A stretch of 64,000 bases of DNA from Paenibacillus glycanilyticus (GCF_030161375.1 NZ_BSSQ01000004.1:268092-332091); one strand, 5' to 3'. Positions 1 through 11,800 are shown, numbered from the stretch's first letter. Notes: a model not told the origin generated them from the letters alone. A program made the numbers and translations.

Positions 1-1050
1 TATCCTCCTATTGAAGGTTTGTCGGAGGAGGGCGTCTCCCATCATAAGGTGGACGGCAGAAGCTTGCTGGTCGCCCATGTCAGTTCGGAAGTAACCGGCT
101 GGACGACGATTGGCGTTGTCCCTATATCGGAGCTGATGAAGGACAGTCTGGTTGTCCGCAATTCGATTATATTAATCGGCGGCATTTGTATTGGCCTGGC
201 CGTATTATTGTCCGTGTTTATCGCTTTCCGCATAACAAGTCCGCTTCGGATGCTTCGTTCCTTAATGAGAAAGGTCGAGCGAGGCGATCTGAAAGTATCT
301 TTCCCCGTTACCCAATGGGATGAGGTAGGTCAGCTAGGCAATGCCTTTAACATGATGGTGTCGCATCTGAGCGAGCTGGGTTACCGGTTATACGAGACGG
401 AAATCCGGGAAAAGGATGCCGAAATCGCGGCGTTGCAAAGCAAGATCAACCCGCATTTTTTATACAATACGCTTGGTTCCATCTCCATGTATGCCGAAGT
501 GGAAGGCAATAGGGAAGTCGTGAAGATGACGAACAATTTGAGCAGGCTGCTCCGTTATTCCCTTAGCGGACGCAAGGACATTGTGACGCTGCGCGATGAG
601 CTGGATCATGTGCAGGGCTATATGACGATTCAGAAAATGCGTTACGAGGACCGGATCGACTTCCGCCTCGAGGTTGATGAATCGCTGTATGGTTGTCCGG
701 TGATCCCGCTCATGATTCAGCCGATTGTGGAGAATGCGATCAATCACGGGCTCGACAAAGGAATCGGGGAAGGTCGCATTCAGCTGTCTTGTTATCAGGA
801 ACAGGGGATGCTGATGATCGTGATCGAGGATGACGGCATCGGCATGACGAGCGAGCAGCTTAACGCGATGCGCGAGCGGCTTAATAAAATTCACGATCTA
901 GGGGGCACGTCCGGCAACGGCCTGATGAACGTGCACCGCAGAATCCGTCTGCATTATGGAGAGCAATACGGGTTGCAGCTGGAAAGCATGCCATTCCAGG
1001 GACTTAAGGTCATATTGACCATGCCAATCGCTTATTCTATGACTGGATAG
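1..1050 (+). CDS. YesM-type sensor histidine kinase (5' end outside the window)
   Basis: The reading frame is open from base 1, so the N-terminus and most of the extracellular sensor lie upstream. What remains is the end of a Cache-like domain, one transmembrane helix (about fragment residues 50-75), a HAMP linker, a His_kinase domain with NPHFLYN (His at fragment residue 152), and an HATPase_c domain with the N-box QPIVENAINHG and a DDGIG G-box. This is the LytS/YesM (HPK7) architecture, which phosphorylates a partner regulator of the YesN type. That partner starts 13 bp downstream, so the two are surely one operon. In Paenibacillus such pairs usually sense sugars together with an adjacent ABC importer, which here would have to lie upstream of the window. 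The ligand cannot be told. Confidence 0.93.
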   Translation, partial: YPPIEGLSEEGVSHHKVDGRSLLVAHVSSEVTGWTTIGVVPISELMKDSLVVRNSIILIGGICIGLAVLLSVFIAFRITSPLRMLRSLMRKVERGDLKVSFPVTQWDEVGQLGNAFNMMVSHLSELGYRLYETEIREKDAEIAALQSKINPHFLYNTLGSISMYAEVEGNREVVKMTNNLSRLLRYSLSGRKDIVTLRDELDHVQGYMTIQKMRYEDRIDFRLEVDESLYGCPVIPLMIQPIVENAINHGLDKGIGEGRIQLSCYQEQGMLMIVIEDDGIGMTSEQLNAMRERLNKIHDLGGTSGNGLMNVHRRIRLHYGEQYGLQLESMPFQGLKVILTMPIAYSMTG

Positions 1051-1063
1051 GAGGAGACAGAGT

Positions 1064-2692
1064 ATGCCGAGCATTCTAATCGTTGATGATGAGGCGATAT
1101 TCCGCAGGGGACTGCGTAAAATCATCGAGTCCTCTTCCGGCAGCTGGCAGGTGGCTGGTGAAGCCAAAGACGGATACGAAGCTTTGGAAATGGTGGAGAA
1201 TCTGAAGCCCGACGTGCTTCTGACGGATATCCGGATGCCCAAGATGGACGGGCTGCAGTTGATCCAAATCGCGAAGGAGCGTTATCCGAAGCTGCTTGTC
1301 ATCGTGCTTAGCGGTTTTGATGAATTTACTTATTTGCAGCAATCGCTGCGGCATGGCGTACGGGATTATCTGATGAAGCCCGTGGAGCGGGAAGAGTTGT
1401 TCAAGACGCTTGGGAAGCTGGAGGCGGAGCTCGCGGTGAAGCCGCAGCCAACTACGGAGTTATACACGGATGAACCGGCGGATGCCCGGATGATCCGCCA
1501 GCACGTGAGCGAGCATCTTGTGGCAGGACTCCTTAAAGGATATGTCAACGAGAGCGATCTGGCGTTGCTTTCGCGGATTGGCGTTACTTTCCAGGAGCCA
1601 AGTTTTGCTTGCATGATCATTAAACTGGACAAGGATACGCTGGACCAGGAACGTTACGATAAAGCGGATCCAAGCTTGTTCCAGCTCTATATCCAACAGA
1701 TTGTGCAGGAACTGCTGGATCAACGGGCGAAAGGGTTTTCGTTTATTTTGTCCGAGACGGAAGTTGTGGCGCTCGTGAATCTGGCCGACCGGCCGCAGGC
1801 GGGAGATCCGTTATTCGAACTGTCGGAGACGATCCGCAGGCGGATGATCTCTTTGTCGAGATTAACGGTAACGATTGGACTTGGGCGGACGGTTGGCTGT
1901 ATCAAGCAGATCCCGCAATCGTTCCAAGAAGCGAAGATCGCCCAGCTGCACCGGTTAATCGTAGGCGGCGACCGGGTTATCAGTTATGAAAGAATTAAAG
2001 AGAGTAATGCTGAGCTCCCATGGAGCTCTTTGCTTGAACTGCCGCTTGAACTGCTTGAGTCGTCGATTCGGGAAGGGAAGCCGGAGCAGACCAAGCAATA
2101 TGCCGCGGCCTTTATCACGGGATTATGTTCGCAAGCAAAAAGTCCCGAAGTGATCCATCAGCAAATCTGCAAGCTGTTGATTCATGGCTACGAGGAAGCG
2201 GAAAAGCTGAGGATTACGCAAAACTGGCTAGGAGAGCGGACGATTCAAGCGGTACTGCTCGAAATTTGCTCCTTGAACTCCCGGACGGAGCTAATCGATT
2301 GCTGCTGCGGCTATTTGGGCAAACTTGCCGAATGTACGGCGGATGGCCAGCGGAAGGCAGAGCAGGATCCGATCGATAAGGTCATCCGATATGTGAACCA
2401 ACATTATCAGGAGCCGCTATCGCTGACGCAGGTAGCAGAGCAGGTGTACTTGAACCCGGCGTATTTATCAACGTTGTTCAAGCAGCGGACGGGTACTTCG
2501 CTTGTGGAATATTGGACGGATTTGCGGATTAATGATGCGAAGAAACGTCTGGCTTCCTCGAACGAGAAGGTGACGATCATTGCCGAAAGCACCGGATTTG
2601 GAAATATTCGTCATTTCAACCGGGTATTCAAAAGCGTTACCGGTCTCGCGCCAAACGATTATCGGGAACAAGCCCGGTCGGTGAGATTATAG
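1064..2692 (+). CDS. YesN-type response regulator with AraC DNA-binding domain
   Basis: This 542-residue regulator has an N-terminal receiver domain with the acidic pair DDE (residues 8-10), phospho-acceptor Asp55 in LTDIRMPKMDG and the conserved Lys in LMKPVE. The middle of about 290 residues is variable, with a GGDEF-like relic typical of the family. The last 100 residues form an AraC-type double helix-turn-helix beginning at IDKVIRYVNQHY and ending SVTGLAPNDYRE. A GGAGGAG ribosome site precedes the ATG. It is the partner of the upstream kinase. AraC-type YesN regulators normally activate a nearby sugar-uptake operon; the immediate downstream genes are convergent, so its target is probably upstream or elsewhere. 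Confidence 0.94.
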   Translation: MPSILIVDDEAIFRRGLRKIIESSSGSWQVAGEAKDGYEALEMVENLKPDVLLTDIRMPKMDGLQLIQIAKERYPKLLVIVLSGFDEFTYLQQSLRHGVRDYLMKPVEREELFKTLGKLEAELAVKPQPTTELYTDEPADARMIRQHVSEHLVAGLLKGYVNESDLALLSRIGVTFQEPSFACMIIKLDKDTLDQERYDKADPSLFQLYIQQIVQELLDQRAKGFSFILSETEVVALVNLADRPQAGDPLFELSETIRRRMISLSRLTVTIGLGRTVGCIKQIPQSFQEAKIAQLHRLIVGGDRVISYERIKESNAELPWSSLLELPLELLESSIREGKPEQTKQYAAAFITGLCSQAKSPEVIHQQICKLLIHGYEEAEKLRITQNWLGERTIQAVLLEICSLNSRTELIDCCCGYLGKLAECTADGQRKAEQDPIDKVIRYVNQHYQEPLSLTQVAEQVYLNPAYLSTLFKQRTGTSLVEYWTDLRINDAKKRLASSNEKVTIIAESTGFGNIRHFNRVFKSVTGLAPNDYREQARSVRL

Positions 2693-2707
2693 AGTGGATA
2701 TGCAGTC

Positions 2708-2740
2708 AGGCTGTTGAGAGCTCTCAACAGCCTGTTTTTT
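2708..2740. terminator. Rho-independent terminator after the YesM/YesN operon
   Basis: A perfect 26-base palindrome (AGGCTGTTGAGAG followed by its reverse complement) is followed by G and six T. It lies between two convergent genes and could also serve the minus-strand DUF2975 gene. Confidence 0.88.
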
Positions 2741-2743
2741 ATT

Positions 2744-3217
2744 TCAAACCGTGAGATCATTCTCCGATTGCAATTGAATGGCATTATGCAGTAATCGGGC
2801 CAGCAAAGCCGCGAACACGGCAATAATAAAGGAAGCAAACACGACGGCGAGGCCGAGCACGATAAGGCCGGGCGCATCTTCCTGCATAGCTTCAACGTAC
2901 AATACCGGCTCCATAACGAGGAATATTAGGCTGATGCTGTAGCCGCAGATTTTAATTTTCTTAAGAGCCTGAACGGACAGTTCGGAGAAGGCAATGCTTT
3001 TATCGATATACCCAAGCAGCCTATAAGCCTGGAACAAGGCAATGAAATAGGGAATGACGGCAACAAAAAATCCGATGTCGGTTGGATGCATTTTGCCGGG
3101 AAATTGATCTGGGTTGTTTTGTAATAATCCGATCACCCCAATTACGCATGCCGCTAGTGCCGGCAAGCCCATTAGAAAGACCGTCAGTTGTAAGAAAAGA
3201 ACAGAAGCATGTTTCAT
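2744..3217 (-). CDS. DUF2975-like four-helix membrane protein
   Basis: This 157-residue protein has four predicted transmembrane segments (about residues 8-30, 48-68, 92-112 and 117-140) and short loops, with no signal peptide beyond the first helix. Size, topology and sequence style match DUF2975 membrane proteins, which in Firmicutes often sit beside a small Xre regulator. Their function is not established. Here the gene lies downstream of a larger Xre/MmyB regulator on the same strand but has its own promoter, with an inverted repeat at the -35 box. The ATG has an AAAAGG ribosome site. Confidence 0.7.
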   Translation of the reverse strand: MKHASVLFLQLTVFLMGLPALAACVIGVIGLLQNNPDQFPGKMHPTDIGFFVAVIPYFIALFQAYRLLGYIDKSIAFSELSVQALKKIKICGYSISLIFLVMEPVLYVEAMQEDAPGLIVLGLAVVFASFIIAVFAALLARLLHNAIQLQSENDLTV

Positions 3218-3249
3218 CCTTTTACCCCTCTTTGGCAGATGTCAATGCT

Positions 3250-3305
3250 ATTATATGATGTTGTTTATCGTTTTACAATATATTTCGATTGAATTGAAAT
3301 ATATT
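3250..3305 (-). promoter_or_regulatory. Sigma-A-like promoter with operator-like inverted repeat for the DUF2975 gene
   Basis: On the minus strand TTGTAA (3273-3278) is followed by a 17-bp spacer and a perfect TATAAT (3250-3255). A 10-bp inverted repeat, AATATATTTC (3277-3286) and GAAATATATT (3296-3305), overlaps the upstream edge of the -35 box. That placement suits an operator. The regulator is unknown. Confidence 0.5.
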
Positions 3306-3341
3306 ATTTTTGTTTTGGAGAGGGGCATCTATGGTCTATAT

Positions 3342-4169
3342 CTAATGTAGCAGCTGCTCGATCTTGGAAGTTGTTTGTTCATCGGCCGGCATATTAATGG
3401 TGACGGTGTATTGCGGAGAGTCAGACACAATAAATGAAAGCTGATTGAACTCTAATCTGCCCGCTGACGGGTGATAATTGATCTTTTTTCCTTCGGGACC
3501 GTTCAGCACGTCATGCTGAGGCCACCATTCCCGAAATTCCACGCTTGTCTGCTGCAGCTCGCTGATCAACTCCATCCACCAAGAGTCGCCGGGAAACTTA
3601 GCGTAACCCGCACGGAATTGGGCTAGCCGGTGTCTGGCATGTTTCTCCCAGTTCTCGCGCAGCAGCTCTCTGACTTCAGGCATTTGGAAGGATCTCCATA
3701 CCGTGTTGCGTTCACGTTCCGACATCCGTTCGAATGGGCCGTAAATGAGGTTTGCCGCTTTATTCCATGCTCTTATAATCAGTCGTTGATCCGTTATAAA
3801 AGCGGGGCTTGAACCTTGAAGATCAAGGAAGTTTTGCAAAGTCCCGCTGACATCATTCAGGACGTGCGACTGTTCGGCGGGTATTTGCTGGAGGGCAAGC
3901 AGATACAAATGTTTCCGTTCGTCCGGATCTAGCTGAAGCGCGCGGCTGATGCTGTCGAGTACTTGCGCGGAAACCTGAATGGGACGGGCTTGCTCCAGCC
4001 ATGTATACCAATCTACGCTTACTCCTGCCAGCGATGCTACTTCCCCGCGTCTTAAGCCAGGCGTTCGCCGGCGGCCGCTTGCTATTAGTCCAGCCTGCTC
4101 CGGTGACAGCCTGGCTCGCCTCGACGTCAGGAATTCCGCAAGCTCCCTTAATCTCACCGAATCATCCAT
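3342..4169 (-). CDS. Xre-family regulator with MmyB-like ligand domain
   Basis: This 275-residue protein has an N-terminal helix-turn-helix domain (about residues 8-75, with GLRRGEVASLAGVSVDWYTW) and an MmyB-like ligand-binding domain of about 165 residues, the usual layout of the family. Members bind small hydrophobic ligands in a PAS-like pocket and often control a neighbouring transporter or reductase. The next gene, transcribed divergently, is a 14-TM drug exporter, so control of that exporter and of itself is the natural inference. A perfect 6+5+6 inverted repeat lies in the shared intergenic region. Confidence 0.88.
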   Translation of the reverse strand: MDDSVRLRELAEFLTSRRARLSPEQAGLIASGRRRTPGLRRGEVASLAGVSVDWYTWLEQARPIQVSAQVLDSISRALQLDPDERKHLYLLALQQIPAEQSHVLNDVSGTLQNFLDLQGSSPAFITDQRLIIRAWNKAANLIYGPFERMSERERNTVWRSFQMPEVRELLRENWEKHARHRLAQFRAGYAKFPGDSWWMELISELQQTSVEFREWWPQHDVLNGPEGKKINYHPSAGRLEFNQLSFIVSDSPQYTVTINMPADEQTTSKIEQLLH

Positions 4170-4213
4170 GAGTCAGTACCTACTTTCTTTTTCCCAATAT
4201 CGGATGTCTATCG

Positions 4214-4230
4214 TAGGAGAAATACTCCTA
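4214..4230. promoter_or_regulatory. Candidate operator between the Xre regulator and the exporter
   Basis: TAGGAGAAATACTCCTA is a perfect inverted repeat with 6-bp arms and a 5-bp centre. It lies in the divergent intergenic region 45 bp upstream of the regulator start. Position and symmetry suit a binding site for the adjacent Xre/MmyB regulator; no second copy was seen. Confidence 0.4.
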
Positions 4231-4316
4231 GGATAAGCTCTCCTCTTAATCTCGTTTCTAATCCATTATACACTCTACCAAGAATCCGAAATGACAATTA
4301 AAGGTGGAGAATGCAA

Positions 4317-5690
4317 ATGGAAAAAGCTTTGCCAATCACATCCGGCCGAAAGAGTATGCTTCTGCTTGGACTTTCGCTTGGTTATTTCATGGTGCTGCTG
4401 GATATGACGGTTGTTAGCGTTGCGCTGCCCGCCATTCATGCTGATCTTGGCGGCGGTCTCCTTGATCTTCAATGGGTAGTAAATGCTTATACGATTGTAT
4501 TTGCCGGATTGCTGTTGTCGATGGGGGTGTTTGCGGACAGATTAGGCGCGAAACGCGTATATATCGGCGGTCTGATCCTATTCCTTGTCGCGTCTGCCAT
4601 ATCGGCAACCGCGGCGTCGATAGGCGCGTTAATCGTCTTGCGCGCGCTACTAGGAATTGGGGGAGCCGCACTGTTGCCAGCTTCGCTTGCGCTTATGGCC
4701 CATTCCTATCCTGAGCCGGCTGAGCGGGCTAAGGCACTTGGCATTTGGACGGCGGTCACCGGCGCGGCGATGGCATCCGGTCCTGTAATTGGCGGACTAT
4801 TGACGGATTCCCTTGGATGGCGGAGCATTTTTCTTCTGAATGTTCCAATTGCCGCGATTAGTCTACTTCTGACTTGGATTTACGCATGGGAAACAGAGCG
4901 CACCGTGCAGAAAGGTTTCGACTTAGCCGGTCAGCTTGCCGCAATGATTGCCATTGCTGCTGTATCCTATGGTCTGATGGAGGGCGAAAGGTTTGGCTGG
5001 GATTCATCAAGGATTATTGGAGCATTTGCTTTGGCTTTCTTGGGGATGCTGCTGTTTGTTATCATTGAAGCAAAAGGGACCTCGCCGTTGTTCCCATTGC
5101 GTTTGTTTGGCAATACGACCGTATCTGCGGGGTTGGTTGCGGGCTTAGTCATTAATCTCGGCTTGTCTGGCGTATTGTTTGTTTTGCCTTTGTTTTTTCA
5201 GCAGATGCAAGGATTGTCGGCCCATTCTTCCGGTCTATCTCTACTGCCGATGATGCTGCCTCTAGCTTTTAATCCCATTGTTACCGGTAAAATCGTAAGC
5301 AGAATCGGAGCCCGCTTGCCAATGGCAGCCGGTTTTAGCCTAGGGGCAGGAGGAACTGTGATTCTATCGCGGATCGATCTGACTACCTCTTATGTCTGGA
5401 CGTGTATAGGCATGCTACTAATCGGCTTCGGGATATCTTTAACCATTCCTTCGCTGATGTCGGCGGTGATGTCCTCGATCGCAAAAAATGAGACGGGTGC
5501 CGTCACCGGAGCTGTAAATGCAAGCCGCCAGATGGGATCCATTCTCGGAGTTGCTCTTCTGGGGGCGGTGATCAGCGGCAGTGATTCGTTTATCTCCGGC
5601 ATGCATCTCTCGCTTGGTATCATTACTGTTATTTTGTTCGGCGGGGCTTTGCTCTCCCTGGCTCTTATTGGCAAAAAAATGAGCGGATGA
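4317..5690 (+). CDS. DHA2-family (EmrB/QacA-like) multidrug MFS exporter
   Basis: This protein of about 457 residues has 14 predicted transmembrane helices. The family motif LDMTVVSVALPAI lies in helix 1 and motif A (DRLGAKRVYIGG) follows helix 2, as in EmrB/QacA drug-proton antiporters of the DHA2 family. Two in-frame ATGs lie 6 bp apart. The second (4317) is preferred because GGAG ends 7 bases before it, while the first (4311) is only about 3 bases from the purine run. The divergent Xre/MmyB regulator and the shared palindrome suggest ligand-inducible export. The substrate cannot be predicted. Confidence 0.9.
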   Translation: MEKALPITSGRKSMLLLGLSLGYFMVLLDMTVVSVALPAIHADLGGGLLDLQWVVNAYTIVFAGLLLSMGVFADRLGAKRVYIGGLILFLVASAISATAASIGALIVLRALLGIGGAALLPASLALMAHSYPEPAERAKALGIWTAVTGAAMASGPVIGGLLTDSLGWRSIFLLNVPIAAISLLLTWIYAWETERTVQKGFDLAGQLAAMIAIAAVSYGLMEGERFGWDSSRIIGAFALAFLGMLLFVIIEAKGTSPLFPLRLFGNTTVSAGLVAGLVINLGLSGVLFVLPLFFQQMQGLSAHSSGLSLLPMMLPLAFNPIVTGKIVSRIGARLPMAAGFSLGAGGTVILSRIDLTTSYVWTCIGMLLIGFGISLTIPSLMSAVMSSIAKNETGAVTGAVNASRQMGSILGVALLGAVISGSDSFISGMHLSLGIITVILFGGALLSLALIGKKMSG

Positions 5691-5819
5691 TGAGCGCAAC
5701 TGGCAAGTATCTTAATATAACACCTAATATTCCCAATAATACACCTCGTCCTGTAAACCCTTACATTCTAAGATGGGAGATGCAACTAACTCTTGAACAG
5801 GAATTAAGGGGGAGTAGGA

Positions 5820-8800
5820 ATGGCACGAAGCAAGACCATGTTGTCTGCTTTAATGGCGCTGCTGCTGTTGTTCACCGCATTTCCGGTCTATGCGGCGGAT
5901 CAGGGCAACGAAGCAGTCAGCTCCGTTAGCAGCGGGTCAGACAACTATGTACGGATTAAGAACAAATGGAAAAGCAACTATTTGTACGAAGGCTCGGACG
6001 GCGTTGTCCGATATGGAAATACGGCAATGGACAATACGTTCTCGCAATGGCTTATTGAAGAAAGCAATGGCGTAAAGCGGATTAAAAACCGCGCTACCGG
6101 CCACTATGTGACGATGGCCGAAACGGCGAAGCGCGGCGATGCGTTGTACAGCCGAAGCATCACCGAAAGCACGGCAAATGACCAGTGGATGATCGAGGAG
6201 TCCAGCCGTCCCGGTTATGTTGTCATTAAGAATGCGGGCGCGCCGGCAGCGAATCTGGTGATCCACCAGGAGGACCAGCTTGGGTTCGCCGAAGTGAGCG
6301 GCGATATTAACATTACGTTCGAAAGTCCGCAATGGGCGCTTGAACCGGTGGATCCCGCTGGCGTTCCCGTTAGAATCGCGAACCAGTTCAAAGCGGGCAA
6401 ATATTTGTATGAAGACAAAGATGGCTTTGTGAAGTTTGGCGATGCGGCCGTGACGGATACCGCTTCGCATTGGTTCCTTGAGACCGCAATGCATGACGGA
6501 GCATCCTCTGGCGTATTGCTGCGCAACCGTGCCACCGGCCATTATATAACGCAGCAAGCGGAAGCGTGGATGCAGTTGAAGGCTGGCGCGGCGGACGGCG
6601 TAAAAAGCGAGTGGCTAATGGCGGATGCCGCAACAGCAGGTTTTGTCACCTTCACGAATGCGAGCAGTCCGCAAGCTCCGGCGAAGCCTTATGTGCTGAA
6701 CACCCAGTTTCCGGATGATACGAACGTTCGCGCCAATGACTGGGCGGATATCACTTGGGGCAGTTCGGAGTGGAGGCTGGAGCTTGCATCCGATGTACAG
6801 CCGGTCCGCATTGCCGGGTATGCGGATGATCCGGCGGCAGCTTTGTATTTGCACGAGAGTAACGGCATTGTCCAATACGGCACCGTCAATTCGGCGGATC
6901 CGAGTTACTTGTGGATCTTGGAGGACTATGACGGCAATACGCTGATTCGCAATCTGTCGACCGGCCATTACGTGCATAACGGCAGCGCTAGCGCGCCGAC
7001 AGATCCGCTTCAAGCCGATAATGGCTCCGCTATGGATGCCACCTACCAGTGGACAATCGATAATTCCAACATTTATGACGATTACAAAACGATTCAAAGC
7101 GCTGCAAGGCCGGATGAATACGTGAATGCGGCCGAGGGGGCAAGTTCGGCTCAGGCTGGACAGCTCGACCCTGACACGAATCCCGCGCAGTGGCTGTTTG
7201 CGGATCCTTCCGCATCGACGGACGGTTCCCCGCAATATGTTCGGATCATGAATGACTGGCAGTCGATGTATTGGTATGAAGATACAAATGGCGATTTGAA
7301 ATACGGCAACATAAGAAATGACGATCAGCGTGATCAATGGCTGATTGAACGGTTCCAAGGCCGCAAGCGGATTAAGAACCGGGAGACCGGCCATTACGTC
7401 AATCTCCAGAACATCACGGATGGACGCATCAAGGTTACGGATGTGGAGGAGGATTGGAAAAGCGCGGTATGGGTCATTGAAGACAAAGGCGGCGGCTCCA
7501 GGCTGATTCATAATGTGCTAGATGTGAATGATACGGCTGGCGCGCAGAAATATATCAATCTGCAAAACCTTACGAAATACGCCGAGTACGGCATCATTAA
7601 TCCGAATTGGGGTAGCCCGCGCTGGCGGTTTGTGAATGTGCCTGCGGATACCCCAAGCAACATTCGGATTAAGAACAAACTGAACAATCAATACTTGTAT
7701 GAGGTAACGGCAGACGGCCCAGACAAAGGAAAAGTGAAATACGGCGACGTTGCCGCGTCGGATGCAGATTCCATCTGGTTCCCGGAAGATGCGGGAGACG
7801 GCGTTGGATCCGTACGGCTGAAAAACCAGGGAACCGGCCATTATTTGTCTATGGAAGGCGTTGGCGGAACGGTCGAGCAGGATGCGCCGGACTTCAAGCT
7901 TGTTGCGGAAAGCATCTATCCGCAATGGGGCAGCGCCAAATGGTATTTGCAGGATAGTGCAAATGCCGGATACGTAAACATCAAAAGCGCATGGGCAGGA
8001 CATTACGTATATGCCGCAAGCGGTAATGATGCGGGTTACACGAAGGTAAGTAAACTAGTAGCTAGCAATGATGAAGGCCAATTCGCGCTGGAAAAGATTG
8101 CACTGCCGGAAGCGCCGCTTCCTGCAACCCCAATTCGGCTGAAGAACGCTGCAACCGGTCAGTTCCTCTATGAGAATCATGGCGGAATTGTCCTGTACGG
8201 TAATATAGCGGACAATAACGGGTACTCCCATTGGCTGCTCGAAACGGAGAACGGACAGACTCGAATCCGCAACCGGGTAACCGGGGACTACATGATGGTT
8301 ACCGGCGACTACCGGTACATTACGACCGGACCAAAGCAGGAGAGCAGCGCGGCAGCGGACAGCTGGTCCGTAGAACCTCAAGGCTCCGCCTATTTAATCC
8401 ATAGCTTGTTAGACGGTTACGAGGATGAATATATCAACGTGCAGAACGGAGCGGGTTATGCGGAGCGCGGATTGTTCCCGGCGTCCTACGGCACGCTGCA
8501 ATGGAACGTCGTAAGCGCGCCGGAAGCTTTTACGGCTCCGGAGATGGGCGAGGACCGGAACGAAGTAACGTCAACTCCGATTTTTGATGATACCAATTAC
8601 ATTACGATCACATCAGGCGGCAAAGCGTTAAACGCATCGTCGGGAGCGGCTGCGCTAAGCGGCGCATCGGCTTCTGGTCAACCTTCCGCTCAGTGGCTGC
8701 TGCAGGATTATAACGGCCGCAAGCTGATCAAGAACCGCGCAACCGGCAAGCTGCTGTCAGCTGATCTGAAGCTCAAGAACAGCAACTCGATTACGGATGC

Positions 8801-11800
8801 CGAGCAATGGACGATGGAAGAACGGCTTGGACGGTTCATTCTAGTGAACGCTTCGAAACAAGGAGCGCTTTATGCCGACAATACAGGACTTCATTATGGA
8901 GAGGAAGGTTTGGCTAATCCGGCAGCATGGCTGTTCAACCCGGTAGCGGGTATTGTCGTTTATGAAGCGGAAAATGCTTTCCATAGCATGGCTGTTGCGA
9001 CGGCAGATTCCGTATCCGGCTATACGGGAACGGGATACTTGAACGGATTCAGCTCCTCGGATGAGCTTGTGCGATTTGTTGTGCATGCGCAGGAAGCGGG
9101 GACGTATCGGGCTACCATCCGGTATTTGTCTTCCGACTCTGGGTCGGTAGGCGTATCGGTGAATGGAATGGATGCCGAATCGGCGACACTTACGGCGGCA
9201 ACCGAAACTTGGAAGTCTGCGGAAATTCAACTGGATCTTCGCGCAGGCGTCAACACGGTAACGGTTCAAAATAATAGTTCCGCTATCCTCTCGGTTGATT
9301 CGCTTACGTTGCTTAACGATGTCAATCTCGACTATCGCGGTGCGACAGTGGGGTATACCACGTATGAGGCTGAACATGCCGACACGACGGGAACCCTTAT
9401 CGGTCCGTCTAGAGCATACCGCGAAATGGCGTCCGAAGCTTCCGGCAGACAAGCGGTTTCGCTTGATGAGACTGGCGAATACGTGGAGTTTACGTTGACG
9501 CAGCCGGCAAATTCAATCGTGCTTCGTTACGCCATTCCGGATAGCGCGGATGGCAGCGGCTTACAGGAAACGCTTGGTTTATACGTAAACGGCGAGTTTA
9601 AGCAGAAGTTGAATTTAACTTCTAAATACGCCTGGGAATATGGCAGCTATCCATGGTCCAATGATCCGAAGCAGGGCAGCGCGCACCGCTTTTTTGACGA
9701 GATCCATGCCTTGATCGGCGATGTACCGGCTGGCGCAACGATTAGACTCGAGAAGGACGCGGATAGCACAGCAGACTATTATGTCATTGATTTGGCCGAT
9801 ATGGAGCAGGTGGATGGTCCGCTTGCGAAGCCGGACGGGTTCTTGTCCATTACGGGTTATGGGGCAACGGCTAATGACGGTCAAGACGATACCGCCGCAC
9901 TTCAGGCCGCGATGGCGGCAGCGAAAGAAGCGGGTACTGGCGTCTGGATTCCGGAAGGCACATTCGAATTCCGCGAAAGCGTCGTGAATATAAGCGACAT
10001 ATCCATCCGCGGAGCGGGCATGTGGTATACGACGCTGCTTGGCGCCCGATTTATCGGTCAAGGCGGCACAATCGGCGTATACGATCTGCTGGTCGACGGC
10101 GATTTGAATGTCCGTGACGACGAAGCAAGCACGCATGGTTTTGAAGGCGAGTTTGGCCCGGGCTCCGTCATACAGAATGTGTGGGTGGAGCATTCCAAGA
10201 CCGGTCTGTGGCTGACCCGACTTAAAGGCAGCACCGGCTTCACCGACAGTCTGCACATGATTGGTCTTCGGCTCCGCAATCTGATGGCGGACGGCATCAA
10301 CTTCTGCGTGGGTACGAGCAACAGCTTGATGGAGCAAAGCGATATTCGTTATCCGGGCGATGACGGCATTGCGATGTGGTCGGCTGAAGGGGTGGCAAGC
10401 GTCAATAATACGGCGCGGTTTAATACCGTATCGCTGCCGTGGCTGGCCGACAATATGGTTATATTCGGCGGCAAGGACAATAAGATGACGGATAATATCG
10501 CGAAGGATACGATTACAAACGGCGCGGGTCTTGCCGTATCGACGCGGTTTAATCCGGTACCGTTCAGCGGTACGACCGTTGTAGAACGCAATACGCTTAT
10601 CCGCACGGGCAGCTTTGATACGGGCTACGGCGTAAATCTTGGAGCGATCTGGCTATTTGCTAGCGACAAGGATTTCAGCGGCAATGTGATCGTGCGCAAT
10701 AACACGGTGCTAGATAGCACGTATGCCGGATTAATCGTTCATGGCGATTATAAGGTGAGTGGCGTCACGATCGAGAATATCGTCATCGACGGCGCAGGCA
10801 CAAACGGCGTTGAAGTCACGCCAAACGTGAAGGGCTCAGCAATCGTAGACAACGTGATTGTACGGGGCGAGCGGATCTCCGTCGTGAACGATACCAATGC
10901 GCAATTCGCTTTTGAAGAACAGGGCAAAGGATTTGCCAGCCTGAAGAAGCCGGATACGAATCCGGGGACGGGCGGCAGCGGCTCCGGGTCCGGCGTCAAT
11001 AATGCCGGCCCGAATATGACGGCTTCCACAAAAACGGAAGACAACGACAAAGCTTTAAAAGAAGCGGTCAAAACAAGCAGCAGTGTAATTGTTGATGCAG
11101 GCTCGGCAGCTGCGGGAGGGAAAGTTTCCTTCAGCGTGCAGGCTTTGCTGGATAGCGCATTAGCAAATCCAAATGCGGTCGTAGTTATTCAAGCAGGCAA
11201 TGCCAGCTACAGCTTCCCGCTAAATTTGCTGAAGCAGGTGCTTCAAGCGAATAGCCTTGCAAATCCGTCGGCGATCTGGACATTTGGCGTTCAGCAACTA
11301 AGCGCGGATATGGCAAGCAAGCTGCAGCAGGATGCAAGCAAACAAGGGATTACGCCAGTTGGCAATCCGTTAGATTTCAGCATTACGGTTCAAGACGGAA
11401 GCCGGACCGTCGTGATTACGGCTTTTGGCGGATCTTATGTAGAACGTTCCATTACGCTTGACGGTGTCCAGGATGCGGATCAAATGACCGTCCTTGTCTA
11501 TGATCCGGCATCCGGAAGTTTTAGCGCGGTTCCTGCTCTTGTCTCCGTGAAAGACGGCAAAACCGTTCTAACCATCAAGAGCATGGGGAACAGCATCTAT
11601 ACGGCTGCGAAGCTGGATCGTGCGTTTGCCGATATCGCGAATCATTGGGCACAAGCGGATATTGCGCTTCTCGCGAAGAAGGGGATCTTGAACGGCGTGT
11701 CGGCGAAGTCGTTTGCGCCGGAGCAAGCCGTTACCCGCGCGGAGTTTGCCGCGATGCTGGTACGCGCGCTGGGCATTCGCTCCGCGAATGAAGCCCGCAG

